Shown here piece after piece: positions 45,425 to 53,651 of a stretch of DNA of 64,000 nucleotides (positions are counted from its first letter, which is position 1; each line of letters starts with the position of its first letter). This stretch comes from Clostridia bacterium (GTDB lineage: Bacteria; Bacillota; Clostridia; Oscillospirales; Acutalibacteraceae): assembly GCA_017428085.1 (NCBI GenBank), contig JAFRRP010000077.1:1-64000 (forward strand), given 5' to 3'. The notes under the pieces are model-generated. The model did no database searches, was not told where the DNA came from, and saw nothing but the letters and a program-made list of their open reading frames with translations. A program made the position numbers and the translations under genes.

Positions 45425-45931
45425 TTATTTCCCCGTCCATTCGCTGTAGTCGATCACGCCGTTATAGCCGCCGCCTTCGCTGCTGTGGAAACAAAGGTGG
45501 CCGGTATCGCGGTTGAAGAAAAATCTGAAGTCCTCAGCGTCGCCGGTATCGTAGGTGACCTTAATCATGCATTCATCGTCCGACAGCTCCTGCGTGATAT
45601 ACACAAGATACGTGAAGGTGATATGCTTCTCGGTCAGGAAGTTGTATTCGCCGGTCCCGTCTTCGTTGAATACCAGCGATATTTCGTCAACGCCGTCCAT
45701 GTTCCAGCTGCCTACGAGCTTCGACCTTCCTTCTTCGGCCCGCGCGGTGTCGTCAAGCTGCTCCGTCGTCGGCTCGGCGGCCGCGTCCTCTGTCGCTTCG
45801 TCGCTTTGCGGCGCTTCGGTGACGGCGTCTTTGGCGTCGGGGCCGGACGGGGCGTTCTTACCGGCGCCGCCGCACGCGGCAAAAGACAGGATCATCGCTG
45901 CTGCGATCAAAAAGGCCCATACTTTTTTCAT
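45425..45931 (-). CDS. Small lipoprotein with acidic linker
   Basis: 168 residues. Lipoprotein signal with lipobox SFAAC (Cys about 21). An Ala/Glu/Asp/Thr-rich linker (about 25-75) leads to a compact beta domain that begins LVGSWNMDGVDEISLVFNED, like the small lipocalin-like domains of Firmicutes lipoproteins that open with a GxW segment. No enzymatic motif. A strong ribosome site (AAGGAG) and a good promoter precede it. It is convergent with the secreted GH36-like gene with 51 bases between. Confidence 0.8.
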   Translation of the reverse strand: MKKVWAFLIAAAMILSFAACGGAGKNAPSGPDAKDAVTEAPQSDEATEDAAAEPTTEQLDDTARAEEGRSKLVGSWNMDGVDEISLVFNEDGTGEYNFLTEKHITFTYLVYITQELSDDECMIKVTYDTGDAEDFRFFFNRDTGHLCFHSSEGGGYNGVIDYSEWTGK

Positions 45932-45967
45932 GTTGGTAACACTCCTTCGCTTTACAATTGTGAGATA

Positions 45968-45996
45968 ATTATATTTCAGCTTTACAAAAAATGCAA
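45968..45996 (-). promoter_or_regulatory. Predicted promoter of the small lipoprotein
   Basis: On the minus strand TTGCAT (45996-45991) and a perfect TATAAT (45973-45968), 17 bases apart, 37 bases before the ATG. Confidence 0.65.
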
Positions 45997-45999
45997 TAT

Positions 46000-46335
46000 G
46001 ACAATTCCGATCTTTTTGAATTCGATCCTGTCGGAGTTCCGGCTCCAATCCGTCGAACGCCGCGCCGTACCCGTATGGGTGCGGCTCGTTTTTCTGCCGG
46101 TAAAACGCCGCCATCCGGCGGTTCTCGCTGATATGGGAATGCAGGATCCTTTTTGCCTTCGTTCTGTCGAAAACCGGGATGCAGTCGTCAGGTTCAGGTT
46201 CCCGTCCGCATACGCCGCAGCTCCTCGATCACGTTCGTGCCCATGTCGATCAGGTGCCAGCAGCCCCCGACCTCAAGCAGATAAGAGGAACAGCGCCGGC
46301 ACGCCGTGCGAAGTGCCGTGAAAAATGATTCTCAT
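46000..46335 (-). pseudogene. Broken metallo-beta-lactamase-fold protein
   Basis: The minus strand begins ATG...IIFHGTSHGVPA, the start of MBL-fold hydrolases (compare LGTSHGVP). After GVPA the frame is lost and the sequence continues in another frame as CSSYLLEVGGCWHLIDMGTN then VIEELRRM, again MBL-like. A further frame shift or deletion follows, after which VFDRTKAKRILHSHISENRR and HPYGYGAAFDGLEPEL are readable. No single frame covers it and the metal motif HxHxDH is missing, so it is a decayed gene about 330 bases long. Identification rests on the N-terminal pattern. Confidence 0.6.
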
Positions 46336-46477
46336 AAAAAACGTCTTGCGATACGGGATATCCCGAAAAAGCGGCGGCCGATCCGCTTTTTACGCCCGTA
46401 CCGTTCCTTTCTTTTGTTACGTTATCGATATTGGGGCGGTTCGTTGTCTTCTTTCATCAGGACAGGGAACCGCCTCA

Positions 46478-46639
46478 ATGCCATTAAGTTAAGGATAACG
46501 ACGTAAAACATCGATGGTAGCACGGAGCCTCAGCTCCGTTCATTCCGGCAAAAACAACATAATGGGGATACGTTGGAAACGCAGCTGAGGCTGCGTGCTA
46601 CGGTGTGTCCGTTCACCCCGCGCTTAACTTAATGACATT
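46478..46639. mobile_element. MITE-like element with terminal inverted repeats and target duplication
   Basis: A 162-base segment with 17-base terminal inverted repeats (46478-46494 AATGCCATTAAGTTAAG and 46623-46639, 16 of 17 matching). It is flanked by a perfect 11-base direct repeat GGAACCGCCTC (46467-46477 and 46640-46650). Inside, a second pair of imperfect inverted arms (46517-46537 and 46581-46601) resembles the palindrome at 311-464. It has no coding capacity, so it would need a transposase in trans. Its right end supplies the last nine codons and stop of the GH110-like gene. Confidence 0.75.
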
Positions 46640-48298
46640 GGAACCGCCTCCTGTTTTTCTGTTGTTTTCTTCCGTCACGTTCGTGCAGTGTTCGGTCTGC
46701 AGCGCCGGGGCGTGGGCGCAGGCGTTGCCGGAAACGGTGAGACGGTCCGTGGACTTCGCGAACACGCAGGGGCCCTCCGGATAGCGCAGGAAACGGTTGT
46801 TCTCGATGCGGATATTGCGGTGGACCGGGCCCGCGTGGACGGCGTTTTCCGGCAGGAGCAGCACCGGCGGCGCGCCGACGCTTTCAAAGAGGTTCTCGCG
46901 CACGGTCACGTCCGCGCACATACCGCTCTCAAACCAGTTGTTCGCGTCGTCGGAGCACAGCACGCCGCTCATGGTGGCGCTGACGAAGCGGTTGCGCTCC
47001 ACGGTCACCCTGCCGCGGGTGGTCAAAAGCAGCCCGCGGGTGATGATGCGCGTCATTTCGTTATCGGCGAAAAGCACGTCCGGGCAGGCGGATACGTTCT
47101 CCACCGCCATGCCCACGGCAGTGTCGGCGGCGTTTGACACGGTAAGCAGCAGCTCGTAATCATTCCGCATTTCGGAGGCCAGCGCCGTGCAGCGGGCCGT
47201 TTCCAGCAGCGTTTTCGGATCGATGAGCGCCAGCGTATCGCCCGGGCGGATGGGATCGTAACCGAAGGTCTGCGGGTGCATGAAGCGCACGGTCAGGCGG
47301 TTTCCTTCCGCCTTTTGTATCATCAGGTGCACGCCGTGGACGTTCAGGCAGTCGTCGCCCGCGCCGTCGAACCGGTTGCCGGTAAAGGTCAACCGGCCGC
47401 GGCACATACACGCCTGGATGAAATCCGCCACCGACGCCATTTTGCGGGGGCTGCCCGCCTCCGGCGCGAATGCGCAGTCCCGCACCGCGGCGGTATCGCA
47501 GCATTGCAGCACCAGCGCCAGCCCGTAGTTGAAGCGCTGGCGCACGCCGGTGAGCGTCACGTTTTTGCAGCGGTGCAGAAAGATCCCGGCGAACTGCCGC
47601 CGCACGTCGAACACGTAATAACATTCGCCGGGGCAAAACCGCGCGGGTTCGTGATAAACGACGCGCACCGTATGCCCGTCAAGTCGTTCGATGTGTTTCG
47701 CGCCCTTCAGCGGGTGGCCCGTGCGCTCGATCTTTTCCGGCGTTCCGGGGCGGATCAGCCCGATCCAGAAGGCGCGGTCCGCCTGCTTGTCGGCGGGGAC
47801 GCGCTCTTCGCCCACGAAAAAGGTCATCCGGCCCTCCGTCACCTCGAACCGGGAGCCCGCGTCTATGGCAAACTCTGCCGTATCTCCGTCCGCTTTCAGC
47901 ACGCGGAATTCGTGCATATCCGGTTCGGTGTGGCGGAATTCGATGTTGTTCACCGTAAGGTTTTCGCAGTCCTCCGCGGCAAAGTTCGTCGCCCGGCCCG
48001 TGATGGCAAAGACCGCGCCGTTGCCTTCGATCGTCAGGTCCTTCACGCTGCCGAGATAAAAGGGGACGGCGTTCACGTGCGGCGTTTCATCCGGCGCGAA
48101 TTCCTCCGGCGAGACGGAATTGGTGATCACCAGCCGGTGGGTTTCGCAGTCCGCCGCGTTGATACGGTAGGTGCCCGGTTCCAGTACCAGCGTTTTTTCG
48201 CCCGGCGTCTCCCGAAGGGTCCGCAGCAGCGCCGCAAGCGCCCGCGCCGCCTCCGTACCCGGCTTCACGCCGTGGTCTTTTGCGTAAATGCGCGTCAT
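46613..48298 (-). CDS. GH110-like right-handed beta-helix glycosidase
   Basis: 561 residues, no signal peptide. The N-terminus IYAKDHGVKPGTEAARALAALL and LEPGTYRIN is the cap of a beta-helix hydrolase. The coil contains GAGDDCLNVHGVHLM, resembling the DD..N.HG segment near the active site of GH110 alpha-1,3-galactosidases. Repeats of the kind NRFVSATMSGVLCSD and ENLFESVGAPPVLLL continue to the end. GH110 enzymes remove terminal alpha-galactose from blood-group-B or linear alpha-Gal glycans. The start overlaps the upstream esterase stop (ATGA). The last residues NVIKLSAG derive from the inserted inverted-repeat element; without it the protein would end shortly after TGGGS. Confidence 0.75.
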   Translation of the reverse strand: MTRIYAKDHGVKPGTEAARALAALLRTLRETPGEKTLVLEPGTYRINAADCETHRLVITNSVSPEEFAPDETPHVNAVPFYLGSVKDLTIEGNGAVFAITGRATNFAAEDCENLTVNNIEFRHTEPDMHEFRVLKADGDTAEFAIDAGSRFEVTEGRMTFFVGEERVPADKQADRAFWIGLIRPGTPEKIERTGHPLKGAKHIERLDGHTVRVVYHEPARFCPGECYYVFDVRRQFAGIFLHRCKNVTLTGVRQRFNYGLALVLQCCDTAAVRDCAFAPEAGSPRKMASVADFIQACMCRGRLTFTGNRFDGAGDDCLNVHGVHLMIQKAEGNRLTVRFMHPQTFGYDPIRPGDTLALIDPKTLLETARCTALASEMRNDYELLLTVSNAADTAVGMAVENVSACPDVLFADNEMTRIITRGLLLTTRGRVTVERNRFVSATMSGVLCSDDANNWFESGMCADVTVRENLFESVGAPPVLLLPENAVHAGPVHRNIRIENNRFLRYPEGPCVFAKSTDRLTVSGNACAHAPALQTEHCTNVTEENNRKTGGGSNVIKLSAG

Positions 48299-48987
48299 GC
48301 GGTCGTTTCCTCCGCAAAACGCGCCTCGCAGAGCGCGGTGAGCGTGGGCATGAGGACGTCGACGAACAGACCGTGCATCCCGGGGGTGGGGTGGTTGATA
48401 TAATTGGCCAGCAGGGCGGTTGTGTCGATCCCGTAGGACGCCAGCCGCTTCCACCCGGCGTAGGCGTCGCAGACCGGCACGCCGAACGCGCCCGCGACGT
48501 TGACGGCGCCCTGCACAAAACGGTCCATGGTGCCGTCGTTCTGGTTCTCCGCCCGCGCTGTTGTAAACTCTTTGAGCGGTTCGGGCACGTTGTCGTCCAC
48601 ACGAGCCGCCATCATGTTGGGCGTGAGCAGCACCGGGGCGATCCCCTGCGCCAGAAGGCCGGCGAAGATCTCCCGCATGGGGCCGGTGAACGCCTCCAGC
48701 GCGGTCTGCCCGGCGTTATTGAGCCCAAGGCACACCACCGCGGCGTCGGGCTTTTGATCCAGCACGTCCCGCCGCAGACGGGCAAGCGCCTGCGCCGCGT
48801 TTTCGCCGCCGACGCCCGCGTTCACACAGGTGATCTCTTTGTCCGGAAACGCCGCTTGCAGCCGCAGCTCCGTTTGGCGTACATAGCAGGCGTCTTTGTC
48901 CGTATGCCCGCACAGATTGCCGTTCTCGTCCCAGTAAAAGCCGAAGCAGCCCTCGGTGACGCTGTCGCCCAGAAATACGATCTTCAT
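48295..48987 (-). CDS. Cytoplasmic SGNH/GDSL hydrolase (probable carbohydrate esterase)
   Basis: 230 residues, no signal peptide. Block I is IVFLGDSVTEGCFG (nucleophile Ser9), the Gly of block II lies in NAGVGGENAAQALARL, block III Asn is in VCLGLNN, and the C-terminal Asp/His block is INHPTPGMHGLFV. Enzymes of this group remove acetyl groups from sugars. Its ATG overlaps the stop of the GH43 gene and its stop overlaps the ATG of the GH110-like gene, so the three proteins are made together and should act on one acetylated oligosaccharide. Confidence 0.88.
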   Translation of the reverse strand: MKIVFLGDSVTEGCFGFYWDENGNLCGHTDKDACYVRQTELRLQAAFPDKEITCVNAGVGGENAAQALARLRRDVLDQKPDAAVVCLGLNNAGQTALEAFTGPMREIFAGLLAQGIAPVLLTPNMMAARVDDNVPEPLKEFTTARAENQNDGTMDRFVQGAVNVAGAFGVPVCDAYAGWKRLASYGIDTTALLANYINHPTPGMHGLFVDVLMPTLTALCEARFAEETTA

Positions 48988-50441
48988 GCTTGTTTCTCCT
49001 TTGCGCCGAACACGGAAAAGTCGGTCACGCCGACGCGCATCCGTTCCGGCATTTTTTTGATGATCAGCCGCACCGCCGTGCAGAGCGCCCCGGGAAAGGC
49101 GCGGAAATCGACGTTGCGATCCTCGTCCGGATCGCTGCGGTCCAGCAGCGTGCGCCATGCGCCGCCGACCTCGCCCTCCACCGTGTAGCCCACCGGCCCG
49201 GCAAAGACGCCGCGCGCCGGATCGTAATCCGGCTCCGCCCACCACAGGCGGACGCTGTCCGCGTAAAACGGCGCGTCAAACCTTACGGTGAGCGTGGGGA
49301 GCGGATCCCCCGGCGCGGGCTGCCAGAAGGTGAGGTTGCTGCCGTCGGTGGCGTAAAGCGCGTCCCGGCCCGGGGCGCAGGAGGAAGCGGCGGGGCGCAG
49401 CCGTTCGGTCAGGTTCCACCGGCGCAGCCCGCCGGTCATGCTTTGGGGCGTATCCGTCACGCCGGAGGGACAGTACAGCTCGCCGTTTTCGTCAACGGCG
49501 ACCTTGTCCATGCCGATGCGGCGCTCGTATTGGTGGACGCGCGGCGCGGCGATCGTGTAAAACGCCCACAGATTTCCCTTGTCGTCCGCGGCGACGCTGC
49601 CGTGTCCCGCGCCGGAGACGATCCCGCCGCGGCTGAGCGTGAGCGGATTGCGCCGCTGGCAGACAAAGCCGGACAGGGGCGAGGAATCGGAACAGTAGAC
49701 CGCCATACAGTAGGAAGGGTCGCGCGTATCCGGCGCGGCGTAGATGAGATAATACCGGCCCCGGACTTTGAGCATATGCGGTCCCTCCACCCAGCCGAAG
49801 GACGTGTTCTGCCCGTGAAAGCCCTGCCGTTCCCACGGGTGGTTTTCGGGGTCCATCTCGAACAGCGTGACAGGCCCCTCCGTAACGCGGCGCGGATCGG
49901 CTTCGTCCAGCCGGTATCCCACGATTTTGGTGCGGTAGTGTTCCGTTCCGTAATCGCCGTCGGAAGCGAAGGCGTAGAGATACAGCGCGCCGTCGTCGTC
50001 CGTAAACAGCGCGGGATCGCAGGGGACATAGGAGGAACCGTCCGGCAGGATGAAATCTCCCAGCTTGCGGAAGGGTCCCAGCGGCGTTTCGCCGTAATAC
50101 AGCGGGCACGCCCAGCCTGTGAGGAGGAATCCCCCCTGCCAGCGGGCGACGGCGGGGCTGTATTTCGGGCAGTAGGGCTCCGTGCGGACATGCTGCCAGC
50201 GGCACAGATCGTCGCTGACCCACGCCATGCCGTAGCTGGGATAGAGGTACCATTTCCCCTCCCAGAAAAACGCGGTGGGATCGCTGACGGAGCGGTATTC
50301 CGGCCCGGCGACGCCCGCGGGGCGTTCCTCGTGGCTGAACATCTCCGTTTCATAGGGGTACCAGTCGTCCTTGCCACGGGGGATTTCCGGCAGAGAGAGC
50401 GGATTGCACCAGATCCCGCCGTTTGTATCGGTATCCGCCAT
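48984..50441 (-). CDS. GH43-like glycosidase with C-terminal discoidin-like domain
   Basis: 485 residues, no signal peptide. Five-bladed propeller of GH43 type: catalytic base Asp54 in SVSDPTAFFW, pKa-modulating Asp142 in PCDPALFTDD and acid Glu219 in GWVEGPHMLK, all with correct spacing. Residues about 345-480 form a beta domain (FDAPFYADSVRLWWAEPDYD) resembling F5/8-type carbohydrate-binding modules. GH43 enzymes release arabinose, xylose or galactose. First gene of a three-gene unit with the SGNH esterase and GH110-like enzyme, linked by ATGA overlaps. The ribosome site before the ATG is a long G tract (AAAGGGGGGG). Confidence 0.88.
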   Translation of the reverse strand: MADTDTNGGIWCNPLSLPEIPRGKDDWYPYETEMFSHEERPAGVAGPEYRSVSDPTAFFWEGKWYLYPSYGMAWVSDDLCRWQHVRTEPYCPKYSPAVARWQGGFLLTGWACPLYYGETPLGPFRKLGDFILPDGSSYVPCDPALFTDDDGALYLYAFASDGDYGTEHYRTKIVGYRLDEADPRRVTEGPVTLFEMDPENHPWERQGFHGQNTSFGWVEGPHMLKVRGRYYLIYAAPDTRDPSYCMAVYCSDSSPLSGFVCQRRNPLTLSRGGIVSGAGHGSVAADDKGNLWAFYTIAAPRVHQYERRIGMDKVAVDENGELYCPSGVTDTPQSMTGGLRRWNLTERLRPAASSCAPGRDALYATDGSNLTFWQPAPGDPLPTLTVRFDAPFYADSVRLWWAEPDYDPARGVFAGPVGYTVEGEVGGAWRTLLDRSDPDEDRNVDFRAFPGALCTAVRLIIKKMPERMRVGVTDFSVFGAKEKQA

Positions 50442-50479
50442 GATAGCCCCCCCTTTTTTTCGTTTTTATTTTATGATGG

Positions 50480-50600
50480 AAGGATCCGTCGACCGGAATC
50501 GACGGATCCTTCTGGCTGTTACATACTGAAATGATTCACTTCGTATTCGCAAAAATGCCCGCGCAATCGGCCTTTTCATTTTTTTTCAAAAAAAGTCAAA
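50480..50600. repeat. Intergenic repeat copy A with adjoining hairpin
   Basis: A 13-base perfect hairpin stem AAGGATCCGTCGA (50480-50492 with 50499-50511) adjoins repeat copy A (50514-50600), which begins GGCTGTTACATACTGAAATG and continues with CACTTCG. Copies B (58131-58219) and C (61377-61460) share the same order of blocks. The 211-base gap between the GH43 and GH39-like genes holds nothing else apparent. Function unknown. Confidence 0.65.
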
Positions 50601-50652
50601 AACTGCCTGCGCCATTTCGATCGGATCGGGATGCGGCCTTATACCCATGCCA

Positions 50653-52020
50653 TCATGATGATTTGAATGTAACATAAAGCATCGACCCGCTCTCGATCAC
50701 GTCGGGCAGCGGGATCTCCACCCACTCGCACGCTTCGTTCACCGTCATGCACTTGTCGACGACGTAGTCCCCCGCGTTGATTTTCAGCGGTCGGTCTCTT
50801 TTTTCGGAAACGTTCGCAATCAGCAGCGCCTGCCCGTTTTCTCCCGTAGCGGCCACCGCGTACAGGTCTTCGGGGAGACGCAGGTTCGTGATCTGAGCCT
50901 GATGGCCAAGCCCAAAAAGCTGTCCGAACGCCCAAAATCCGTAATATGCGGATGAAAGCTGACGTCCCTTTACAAACAGGCCCGCCCATAACTGTCCGTC
51001 GTCGTCGCCGTCATAATAATGCGCCATATCAAGGCCTTCGTTTTGGAACATGAGCAGCATTGACGTTTGATGCGCGCCGTAGCGGCGGTCGATCCTGTCG
51101 TTCTCCATGGGATTATAGTTCCACTCGTCGCAGATGATCTCCGCCTCACCGTAGCCGGCTTTTTTGAGGTTATCTCTCACATATTCAATATAGCGGGCGT
51201 TCTTTTCGGTGGTGGTGTAACTGTGCCACGAGAAGAAATCCATGGGAGAACGGTGTTCCCTGATATAGTCAAGAAAGTTCTTAAAGTAGGTGACGAAATA
51301 CTGATTCCTTGGGCTTGCGCCTGTATTGACCGCGTTGGTCTTCGTCAGCGCATAAAAACCGCACGAGCCGTACCCGCCGATTTTAAGGTCGGGGAACCTG
51401 TTTTTCAGATATTTTGCGGCCGTATCGTAAAGACGGAAAAATGCTTCATCCGTGCCGATCCAGAAGTGGTTGTCCGAGATATCGTCGCTGTTTTCGGGCT
51501 CGTTCCAGATCTCCCAGTATTGAATGCCGTAATAGAATCCGTTCGCCCAACCTTCGTTGTAGTGAAGAATGATGTGCTCACAAATCTGCGACCATTTTGT
51601 GTAGTCGGCGGGAGGCACAAGATCATCGTGGGACGCCACAGGATCGCTGTAGCTGATCCCGAGCCGGAAGAAAGGCTCCATGCCCGTATCAACGATGGCC
51701 GCCAGAACACTGTCGCATTCCGAAAAGCGATAGGAGGTTTCGTCGTTTACGTCCTTTGAAAAGTCGGGGAAAATACGGTGAATATCGGTGCAGTTGATAT
51801 CGTGCGTGCGGCACGAAGTCATGTTCGCCTCGGTGAAACACCGGTTGATCTCGCTGTCGATCTCATATTCAGGCATCCGTCCGATGTTATGAACGGGCCT
51901 GATATCGCCGATCACGTGATCAAAATCGATCCGGATCACGTTTGGAGTGAAAACCAGTTGTGAAACCGATGTAAAGAACGCGAGGATCGCCGTAAAAAAG
52001 CTGATGATTCGCTGCAACAT
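50653..52020 (-). CDS. GH39-like glycosidase with N-terminal membrane segment
   Basis: 455 residues. The N-terminus MLQRIISFFTAILAFFTSVS is a hydrophobic, weakly amphipathic segment that may be an uncleaved signal. The barrel shows the clan GH-A pattern: IQYWEIWNEPENSD with acid/base Glu174, and IICDEWNYNP with nucleophile Glu299, plus MDFFSWHSYT between. Clan GH-A family GH39 (beta-xylosidase, alpha-L-iduronidase) has this WNEP/DEW spacing and a C-terminal beta domain as seen here. The precise activity is unknown. AGGAGG stands before the ATG. 42 bases separate it from the secreted SGNH hydrolase upstream on the same strand, so they probably form one unit. Confidence 0.8.
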   Translation of the reverse strand: MLQRIISFFTAILAFFTSVSQLVFTPNVIRIDFDHVIGDIRPVHNIGRMPEYEIDSEINRCFTEANMTSCRTHDINCTDIHRIFPDFSKDVNDETSYRFSECDSVLAAIVDTGMEPFFRLGISYSDPVASHDDLVPPADYTKWSQICEHIILHYNEGWANGFYYGIQYWEIWNEPENSDDISDNHFWIGTDEAFFRLYDTAAKYLKNRFPDLKIGGYGSCGFYALTKTNAVNTGASPRNQYFVTYFKNFLDYIREHRSPMDFFSWHSYTTTEKNARYIEYVRDNLKKAGYGEAEIICDEWNYNPMENDRIDRRYGAHQTSMLLMFQNEGLDMAHYYDGDDDGQLWAGLFVKGRQLSSAYYGFWAFGQLFGLGHQAQITNLRLPEDLYAVAATGENGQALLIANVSEKRDRPLKINAGDYVVDKCMTVNEACEWVEIPLPDVIESGSMLYVTFKSS

Positions 52021-52062
52021 CCTACCGCCTCCTGCATGATTTGCGGAGAAAAGCAATGGCTA

Positions 52063-53481
52063 TTAATCGTTTGCTTTTTTGCCGAAAAGCCCCTTGATGA
52101 GTTCAAACAGCTTCTTGATCAGCTTGAACGGACGGGTGAAGAGTTCGCGGAAATCGTTGTTCTGGTAGATACGGTGAACGACATATCCGCCGTCCCTGTA
52201 TTCCAGGTCGAAATACTGGATCTGGGTGGTGCCGTCGCCGTTTTCGATAAAGATCGTCATGCTTGTCGCAAGCTTGCCGGTGTAGTCGATATTGAGGTCG
52301 TAGCCGTTGACCGTGTAGTTGGTCACGGGGATGCCGTTGATGAAAACCTTGCTGACAGAGGTATTCCTGACAAGGTCGACGTAGATGTTGTGATGCTCTT
52401 CCACGGGGGCAAGCGCGGCCAGGAACTGTCTTGCCATATAGTCGTGACCGATCTGGCTGGGATGAGAGGAGGTCAGCGAATCATCCATATAATCGCCCAG
52501 CAGCGCCATATTGTTTTCCGTGGCGTAGGTTTCACAGTTCTGGATATCGATATACGTCACGCCGTACTCTTTGGCCCACTGCTGGTACAGAATGTTCATC
52601 TGCTCGGTGATATTGGTCATGAGATCGCCGAGGGGGAGCATCGTTTCGTCAAGCAGCGTGATGTCGTCGATCAGGTTGAAGCCGCCGCAGATCAGGATCG
52701 TGGCGTCGGGATTCAACTCTGTCACCGTCTTGAGAAGAAGCGGATACTGCGATTTGAAGTTGTTGAAGCCGTCTCTGATCAGGCGGATCGCTTCTTTGAC
52801 AATATCTCCGCCTTTGTTTAATACGGAAGCGTCGATCTTGAAATCCGCAAGAAGCGTACCGTTGGAAATGATCCGGTAAGCGCGGTAGAAAATATCGCAC
52901 ATGCCCAGCTCTATGGTGATCAGCTCCGCGTTCTTCGTCAGCTCGATGATGTCGCCGCACTTTCCGCAGTTGCCTTCCACGTAGTGCTGCACTTCCCCTT
53001 CTTCTTCATAGCGGGGATCTTCATCCCGAGAGGAAGGAAGGGAAGCGGGCGTGCCGAAATACGTCAGCATCGCGTGGTAGTAGGGGTAGTCAAGCTCATA
53101 ATCCGTATAACCGTCGTCAACGCCGTACAGGTCAAGCGCAACGGCCGTAGTCAGACCGGGATAGCAGAACGGATAGAAATTGGAATCCTGGTCCGTGATG
53201 CTGTGCGTGGGGATATCGCAGCCTACCGCGTTCGCGATCTGCGTCACGTAGGAGCCCTCGCAGTCACGGTATGTGTAGTCGCCGTGGTAATGGCCCAGAT
53301 AGTAACCGTCGGAACCGCAGCCCATTCCGATGCTGTCGCCGATGGCAAGATAACCGCCTTTGCCCTGTACCTGGTACGTGATGTTATCTTTGGTAGCGGC
53401 CAAAGAGGTTGACGCCAGACAGGAAAATGCAATCATCAGCGCGAGCGCCAACGCAAGCGCTTTTTTTGTTGTTTTTTTCAT
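52063..53481 (-). CDS. Secreted SGNH/GDSL hydrolase with amphipathic basic tail
   Basis: 472 residues. Signal peptide 1-29. SGNH core with YLAIGDSIGMGCG (nucleophile Ser50), ELITIELGMCD as block III-like and SSHPSQIGHDYMA (His340) at the end of the domain. A beta domain follows (about 355-445, VSKVFINGIPVTNYTVNGYD), and the protein ends RPFKLIKKLFELIKGLFGKK plus AND, the clearest example of the helical tail found on five secreted proteins here. The esterase substrate is unknown; neighbours suggest acetylated glycans or lipids. A TATAAT promoter lies 58 bases upstream of the ATG. Followed by the GH39-like gene. Confidence 0.87.
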   Translation of the reverse strand: MKKTTKKALALALALMIAFSCLASTSLAATKDNITYQVQGKGGYLAIGDSIGMGCGSDGYYLGHYHGDYTYRDCEGSYVTQIANAVGCDIPTHSITDQDSNFYPFCYPGLTTAVALDLYGVDDGYTDYELDYPYYHAMLTYFGTPASLPSSRDEDPRYEEEGEVQHYVEGNCGKCGDIIELTKNAELITIELGMCDIFYRAYRIISNGTLLADFKIDASVLNKGGDIVKEAIRLIRDGFNNFKSQYPLLLKTVTELNPDATILICGGFNLIDDITLLDETMLPLGDLMTNITEQMNILYQQWAKEYGVTYIDIQNCETYATENNMALLGDYMDDSLTSSHPSQIGHDYMARQFLAALAPVEEHHNIYVDLVRNTSVSKVFINGIPVTNYTVNGYDLNIDYTGKLATSMTIFIENGDGTTQIQYFDLEYRDGGYVVHRIYQNNDFRELFTRPFKLIKKLFELIKGLFGKKAND

Positions 53482-53538
53482 GGATCATGTCCTCCCTTTT
53501 TTCGTTGATACGGAATATCCGTTTTTTTCTGCAATGCT

Positions 53539-53567
53539 ATTATATCACACAAAATCGCCGCAAACAA
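53539..53567 (-). promoter_or_regulatory. Predicted promoter of the SGNH/GH39-like unit
   Basis: On the minus strand TTGTTT (53567-53562) and TATAAT (53544-53539), 17 bases apart. Confidence 0.6.
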
Positions 53568-53651
53568 TATATACATTTTATCAATATTTGAGTTGTTTTT
53601 ATGTGTATAATACACGAATCTCTTGAACGATCGTTATTTTCTTGTTTTTTG

